This document shows, in pieces, positions 58,827 through 64,000 of a DNA stretch of 64,000 nucleotides. The DNA is taken from the NCBI GenBank assembly GCA_028288585.1, contig JAQBNL010000001.1, positions 1 to 64,000 on the forward strand, given 5' to 3'. The stretch is from Chitinophagaceae bacterium (lineage in GTDB: Bacteria; Bacteroidota; Bacteroidia; Chitinophagales; Chitinophagaceae). The notes beneath the pieces are model-generated. The model had not been told where the DNA came from, searched no databases, and saw only the letters and a program-made list of their open reading frames with translations. The position numbers and the translations under genes were made by a program. How positions within the stretch are numbered: the first letter of the stretch is position 1; the number at the start of each line of letters is the position of its first letter.

Positions 58827-60974
58827 TCAAAAGCGGATATTGTATTTCAATTTTAATTTCATTGAACTTTCATTCATCGAGTAATGATCTAATGGCTTTG
58901 TAAAGCCTGAATTCCAAACGAAAAGGATTTCATTGCCAGGTTTTAGTATCCATCTAAAACGCGACTGCCAACCTACTACTTTTGATTGGCTATCGTATTG
59001 AAAAAAATTATATAATGTAAGATCAGGACTGAAGAGAAAATTAGCATTGAACTGGTAAATATTTGCAGTGAATTCGCCTTCCCTAAGCTTTACTTTGTTT
59101 GATGTAAAAGTGCCACCAATAAAAACAAGAACAATTACTTTCCAATTGGCTGTTATCTTAAAAGAGTTTTGCTTACCTGTATAAAAATTGCCAAATCCAT
59201 ATGATACCTGGCCGTACACGTCACGGCTTCCTTCTGTTGTTAAGGAGAATTGATTTTCCCACCAATTATATTCATTAGCAGGAATTACATAATTAGTGTA
59301 AATATGAAAATCATTTTGCAAAAAATCATATTTATTGATAAGACTGTAGTTTAGTAATTCACCCGATGTAAATTTAATTCCAACAGGGCTAAAAGTTAAT
59401 ACCCTGCTTTCCATTTTATTTTTAAAATTTGTTATAAAATCAAAATCGCCTCCGACTTTATATTGTCTTATTTTTCCCTTTTTAGGTCTTGGCCCAATTA
59501 CCAGGCTTCCGTATGTTTCTTTAATATTGGTTCTTGGCACATAGCCTATTCCTGCAATAAAGTTTTCACCAATCTGGAGATGTCCAATCCGAAAATTAAT
59601 AAGATCATTTGGGTAAGCGAATGAAGCGCCCCAGGATGCATCTCTGCCGGAAATATTTTCGGTTTTTGTTTTTGCAACAAAAAGTATTAATGCAATATTT
59701 TTATTACCTCTAAATTTAGATGAAGCAAGTTTCACGTCCACCCCGCCAAGCATGTTGTTTGATGTATTAATTGAATTTCCAAAAGTTGTTATCATTCCTA
59801 CTGATGACTGCAACCCTATATTACGGGTTACTCTTGCAATTGAAAAGTTTGTATTAGCGTAATCACGACGATCGCTAACATTAAGCATTCCAATATTCCA
59901 TTTACCCATCTGGCCGGTAATTTTTGCTCCATAATTTACAGGAATAGGAATACCATTTTCCTCTAACCCTATCCTGCGTGAAAAGAACGGACTTAATTTT
60001 CCTGCAGTTGGTTCATTTCCGCTTCCTTCAAAACCATAATTAAAGTAATTGGAACCATCAAGAAAAAAATTTCGTTTTTCATCCAAGCGAAGACTAAAAC
60101 GGGTAAGATTTATTTGCCGCTGATCTGCCTCTGTTTCGGCAAAGTCAGTGTTAATAGATAATGAAGCTTTTAATCCAGGAGTTACCTGGTAGAAAATATC
60201 AGACCCTCCGTTAATTTTATAACCTGTTTTATTATTTCGTTTTGAATCAAAGCCTGTAATAAAATAAGGTGAAATATCTAATCCAATGCCCTGGGTAATT
60301 CCCATAAACCCTGTAATAATTCCGGCATCTGATACTTGCACTTCTTTTGAATTTAGATTCCCAACAGGCCAGGAACCCTTTTCCTGTTTCTTCGGAATAA
60401 ATCTATTCATTTTAAGCCCCCAACGATTACCCGCTTTATTAAAACCAAGCGTTTTAAAAGGAATCATAACTTCTGCTTCCCACCCTTCATTTGTAATTTT
60501 TGCTTTACCCACAAAAAGTCCATTCCAGCTTTTGTTCATTACATTTCCATTCTGGCTGATAATAGCGTCTTCAATTGCGCCCAATGCATTAATTCCAAAA
60601 AAATAAGCATTCCGATGATCAAGATAGGTATCTAAGATTATGTGTACCCTATCATCGTTCCCCGTGCTTGCATCCCTTTGCATTTCCTTTGCAGAAGTTA
60701 ATTTAGGATTTTGAAAACATTTAATACCAAAATATATATAGTTAGCATCGTAGCATATATATACCTCTGTGCGTTCAGTCATGGGTTCCCCCTCATAAGG
60801 CTCACGTTGATAAAACTCATTAATTGAAGGAGTATCCCAACATTTATCATTCACATAACCATTAATTACAGGTGGCTCGGCTGTTTTTTTAAGTTCTATC
60901 GTTTTTTGCGCAAAAAGCTGGCTGGCGGAAGCAAGTAAAATAATAAAACATAATAATGCAATTTCAAATTTCAT
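58827..60974 (-). CDS. DUF5916-type protein (CBM9-like N-terminal domain plus beta-barrel)
   Basis: Signal peptide; PPVINGYVNDKCWDTPSINEFYQREPYEGEPMTERTEVYICYDANYIYFGIKCF; C-terminal beta-barrel ending in KLKYNIRF. Confidence 0.88.
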   Translation of the reverse strand: MKFEIALLCFIILLASASQLFAQKTIELKKTAEPPVINGYVNDKCWDTPSINEFYQREPYEGEPMTERTEVYICYDANYIYFGIKCFQNPKLTSAKEMQRDASTGNDDRVHIILDTYLDHRNAYFFGINALGAIEDAIISQNGNVMNKSWNGLFVGKAKITNEGWEAEVMIPFKTLGFNKAGNRWGLKMNRFIPKKQEKGSWPVGNLNSKEVQVSDAGIITGFMGITQGIGLDISPYFITGFDSKRNNKTGYKINGGSDIFYQVTPGLKASLSINTDFAETEADQRQINLTRFSLRLDEKRNFFLDGSNYFNYGFEGSGNEPTAGKLSPFFSRRIGLEENGIPIPVNYGAKITGQMGKWNIGMLNVSDRRDYANTNFSIARVTRNIGLQSSVGMITTFGNSINTSNNMLGGVDVKLASSKFRGNKNIALILFVAKTKTENISGRDASWGASFAYPNDLINFRIGHLQIGENFIAGIGYVPRTNIKETYGSLVIGPRPKKGKIRQYKVGGDFDFITNFKNKMESRVLTFSPVGIKFTSGELLNYSLINKYDFLQNDFHIYTNYVIPANEYNWWENQFSLTTEGSRDVYGQVSYGFGNFYTGKQNSFKITANWKVIVLVFIGGTFTSNKVKLREGEFTANIYQFNANFLFSPDLTLYNFFQYDSQSKVVGWQSRFRWILKPGNEILFVWNSGFTKPLDHYSMNESSMKLKLKYNIRF

Positions 60975-61069
60975 GACACTTTTTTAGAAAAGAAATTAAA
61001 CACTAATTCTAAAGACAGTTGAATGAATAGTGCCTGACATCTTAATATTTTTCTTAGAAAATTGCATTA

Positions 61070-61684
61070 CTATGGAACCCTTACTTTGATTACAATTTTT
61101 TTTATTAAATCGTACCCGGCAACTTTAAAAGCCGGACGATGAATTTCCTGCGGAGAAAAAATAAAAAAAGTTCCGGGCTCCGCATCGTAATATTTCCCTT
61201 CAGCAACTGAAAATGTTTCTGTATCAGCTTTGCCTGAATAGGGAACTGATACGGTAGTTCCTGGATGATTGATTGACGCGACACCCATTTGTGTTTTGCC
61301 TTTTATAATATATTGGATATCGTTAAAATCTCTATGTCCTTCCCAACCGACTTTGTCTTTTTCTTTTGGAGATAATTCAGAAACAATAGCATATACATTT
61401 CCCGGCTCAATATCATAATTGCCGGGTTTCAGATTGTTGAGATCGTGTGTTTTTAAGAATTCAAATGCCTTATTCCACCACACATTGTTCTTATGATATT
61501 GTTTTGAAAACTCCTGTTGATTAATAGATTTATGAGGAATAAGTTGTAACCCATTCAGCCAGCTTTTGCTTTTATACCATTTAACAGTCTTCCTATTATC
61601 TGTAGCATCTTCAGACAGTTTTGTTGAAGAGCCGCAGCTTATAAAACATGTTGAAATAATTATTAAGATTAAAAGATTTCTCAT
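61070..61684 (-). CDS. YhcH/YjgK/YiaL (DUF386) family protein with lipoprotein signal
   Basis: MRNLLILIIISTCFISCGSS lipobox-like; GWEGHRDFNDIQYIIKGKTQMGV, YYDAEPGTFFIFSPQEIHRPAFKV. Confidence 0.85.
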   Translation of the reverse strand: MRNLLILIIISTCFISCGSSTKLSEDATDNRKTVKWYKSKSWLNGLQLIPHKSINQQEFSKQYHKNNVWWNKAFEFLKTHDLNNLKPGNYDIEPGNVYAIVSELSPKEKDKVGWEGHRDFNDIQYIIKGKTQMGVASINHPGTTVSVPYSGKADTETFSVAEGKYYDAEPGTFFIFSPQEIHRPAFKVAGYDLIKKIVIKVRVP

Positions 61685-61717
61685 AACAGGTTTAAATATA
61701 TTTTTTGCTTAACTCAA

Positions 61718-62650
61718 TTAGTAGTCATGTGCCTTCAGGTATTCATCCAACTCTTTCCTTGACATAGGTAATTTACCTTGATAATCATTAAGCCAGGTTC
61801 TGAAATCTTTTTTAATTGTATCACTCCATTTACCATGTATTTCCCCTGTCAAATATTTTCCTTCCTGTAGTCGTACTCTTTCAAATTCATCCCGGATTGC
61901 TGTTACCTCAGAACTGATTACCAGTTCCTCTACCAGGTGGGCAGGAATAAAAATGGTTCCGAATTTATTAGCCAATACAACATCGCCAGGTAATACGGTA
62001 GCACGTCCAATGCGAACAGGAGCATTAATACTGGTGATCTCCATCTGGCTTATAGCAGAAGGATCATGTCCTTTTACCCAACCATTAAAACCTTTGGTAG
62101 CACTTAATTCCTGCATATCCCTTACAGAGCCATAAAATATCACGCCCCTCTTGGATCTGCCATAGATGGCATTTCCCAAACTTGAACCAATCAGGGTGCC
62201 ATCTGCAACCTTGCCATAACTATCGGCAACATATACATCTCCGTTACTTAATACATCCACCGGCCATAAATTCCGGCTACCCTTCTGTGAACGGTTTTCA
62301 GCTTTTCCTTGTTCTACCACTACCGAATCGAGGTCTGGCCTTGCCGGCATATACTGTGCCGTTACTACACGGCCGGTCATTACACTATCCGGCTGGATAA
62401 CTATCCAATCGCCCTCATATTGGTTAACGTATCCTTTTCTTCTTAATACACCCCAGGCTTCTTCCAGCGTAACATTTTTTAAACGTTCCAGCAATTGATC
62501 TGATACTTTGGGCCGGCCATCCGCTGAACGTTCTCCTTTCCATAAATAGGTAAGCGTTTTAATATATTCAGGTGATGAACCTAAACGTTGGGCATGAGTA
62601 ATAAATCCACTTATAATTAAAATGATGATTAATAAATTTCTCTTATTCAT
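61718..62650 (-). CDS. RraA-family protein with N-terminal signal peptide (paralog of 57849-58778)
   Basis: MNKRNLLIIILIISGFITHAQ signal; VYVADSYGKVADGTLIGSSLGNAIYGRSKRGVIFYGSVRDMQEL; PGDVVLANKFGTIFIPAHLVEELV. Confidence 0.87.
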   Translation of the reverse strand: MNKRNLLIIILIISGFITHAQRLGSSPEYIKTLTYLWKGERSADGRPKVSDQLLERLKNVTLEEAWGVLRRKGYVNQYEGDWIVIQPDSVMTGRVVTAQYMPARPDLDSVVVEQGKAENRSQKGSRNLWPVDVLSNGDVYVADSYGKVADGTLIGSSLGNAIYGRSKRGVIFYGSVRDMQELSATKGFNGWVKGHDPSAISQMEITSINAPVRIGRATVLPGDVVLANKFGTIFIPAHLVEELVISSEVTAIRDEFERVRLQEGKYLTGEIHGKWSDTIKKDFRTWLNDYQGKLPMSRKELDEYLKAHDY

Positions 62651-62717
62651 AATTGATTTTTGAATTCTTTAAAATAAGTTTGATGCCATAAAAATTAATA
62701 TTGATTATTTTATTCTC

Positions 62718-64000
62718 TTAGGTAAATAATCCATCAAATGAACGGGCTTCATTCCATTGAGGGGTAGGCTCAAACCAACCTGGATCTTCTTTGTGAAGAT
62801 GTTGTTTCATTACCTCTTCATTTAATTCAATTCCTAACCCGGGAGCATCAAGCGGAACATTTGCAAAACCTTTCGTATACAAAGGTTGTTTACTCACTGT
62901 TTTCACCAGTGTAGACCACCACGGGTTATCAACGATCTGGTTGGGCACTTCTAATGCTAATACGTTTTGGGTTGCAGCTGCACAGTGTACATTAGCCATA
63001 AAACATACTGGCGTACCTGCAAAGTGAAGAGCCATAGCATGTCCTTTTTCTTCAGCATAATCACCAATCTTCTTCGTTTCTAAAATCCCACCAGAGCTTC
63101 CCATATCGGGCTGCATAATATCTACCACATGATTGTCACACATTTTTTCAAATTCTTCTTTTAAGTAAATATCTTCTCCTGACATGGTAGGCGTATTGAT
63201 TGCATCTGTAACCATTTTTAATTGCTCCATGTCATTCCAGGGAAGAAAATCTTCCAGTGAAGCCAAACTGTATTTTTCAAGTGCATTTCCAACACGAATA
63301 CAGGTATTCACATCAAAGTGCCCCTGGTGATCAGCGGATAGTGGAACATCATATCCGGTAATATTGCGTAAAGTCTCTACATACTCCGCAATTGCTTCCA
63401 GGCCTTTCTGAGTATATTGAATGGCCGTAAACGGATGCCGCGGACTCATGCCAGGGTTTTGAATAAGCTTATTATTATTTACCAATGCACCGGGTATATC
63501 TTTTACAACTCCAAGACCGGGGTGGCATTTCATCCAGGTAAATCCCTGTTCTATCATCCGGTGTTTCATATCTGCTTTTAGCTTTTCCATATCCATTTTT
63601 GCCACAGGTCCTTCACCGGAACCAGGAACATAAGAATATAGCCTCACGGTATCTCTATATTTACCACCTAACAACTGGTAAACCGGAACATTGTATGCTT
63701 TGCCTGCAAGATCCCAAAGCGCCATATCTACTGCCGAAAATCCACCCCCCATCCGCCCGTGCCCGCCAAATTGCCTGAGCGTTTTTAAGATCATTTCAAC
63801 ATTGCAGGGATTTTTTCCCAGAATTCTGCTTTTTAAAAACAGAGCGTACCTTATATCTCCACCATCTCTCACTTCTCCTAATCCATAAAGGCCCTGGTTT
63901 GTATCAATACGGATAATAGCATTTCTTGCATTGCTGGATCCTGTTCCATTACTTATAACGCAATAACGCAGGTCTGTTATTCTAAGGTCAGAAGGGCTGG
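62718..64000 (-). CDS. Mandelate racemase/muconate lactonizing enzyme family (sugar-acid dehydratase-like), 5' end beyond window
   Basis: Frame stays open past the called GTG to base 64000 (SPSDLRITDLRYCVISNGTGSSNARNAIIRIDTNQGLYGLGEVRDGGD...); AVDMALWDLAGKAYNVPVYQLLGG, SADHQGHFDVN, MQPDMGSSGG. Confidence 0.9.
   Translation of the reverse strand, partial: SPSDLRITDLRYCVISNGTGSSNARNAIIRIDTNQGLYGLGEVRDGGDIRYALFLKSRILGKNPCNVEMILKTLRQFGGHGRMGGGFSAVDMALWDLAGKAYNVPVYQLLGGKYRDTVRLYSYVPGSGEGPVAKMDMEKLKADMKHRMIEQGFTWMKCHPGLGVVKDIPGALVNNNKLIQNPGMSPRHPFTAIQYTQKGLEAIAEYVETLRNITGYDVPLSADHQGHFDVNTCIRVGNALEKYSLASLEDFLPWNDMEQLKMVTDAINTPTMSGEDIYLKEEFEKMCDNHVVDIMQPDMGSSGGILETKKIGDYAEEKGHAMALHFAGTPVCFMANVHCAAATQNVLALEVPNQIVDNPWWSTLVKTVSKQPLYTKGFANVPLDAPGLGIELNEEVMKQHLHKEDPGWFEPTPQWNEARSFDGLFT

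Noticed and set aside
1-64000. CRISPR arrays, transposases, tRNA/rRNA genes, prophage or restriction/defence genes
   Set aside because: None recognised by eye; a tRNAscan/Infernal/CRISPR search was not possible, so absence is provisional.

Overview
The window reads as a Bacteroidetes chromosome, probably Chitinophagaceae-like judging by gene content and promoter style. It has four blocks. (1) 1-15.2 kb: sulfur assimilation and siroheme genes (uroporphyrinogen methyltransferase, ChrA-type transporter, CysJ, CysI, a TonB-dependent receptor with a DUF2490 protein, a precorrin-2 dehydrogenase fused to a TauE/SafE transporter, OsmC, a transsulfuration enzyme), then PEP carboxylase. (2) 15.3-31.7 kb: nitrogen assimilation (Amt, OM beta-barrel, Amt, GltD, GltB, and a full ureABCEFGD operon with a UreH-like transporter). 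(3) 31.8-54.9 kb: a polysaccharide locus (sugar transferase, ABC exporter, glycosyltransferases, flippase, Wzz-like protein, two O-antigen polymerase/ligase-like proteins) with an embedded ~9 kb cassette of three radical SAM proteins (two resembling B12-binding types), four SAM methyltransferases, an amidohydrolase, a flavin-reductase-like protein and a nucleotidyltransferase. (4) 54.9-64 kb: a minus-strand sugar-acid-type catabolic cluster (MR/MLE dehydratase, two exported RraA-family proteins, YhcH-like lipoprotein, DUF5916 protein, MFS, Gfo/Idh/MocA, GlcG-like). The main discovery is a repeated bipartite promoter-like motif, GCAACC-N16-CGTA. Four exact copies lie in intergenic positions at starts of block-3 transcription units, and two near matches (N15) precede other block-3 units. 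It resembles an ECF sigma-factor promoter and ties the radical SAM/methyltransferase cassette to the polysaccharide genes as one putative regulon. I saw no tRNA, rRNA, CRISPR or transposase, but I could not run dedicated searches.
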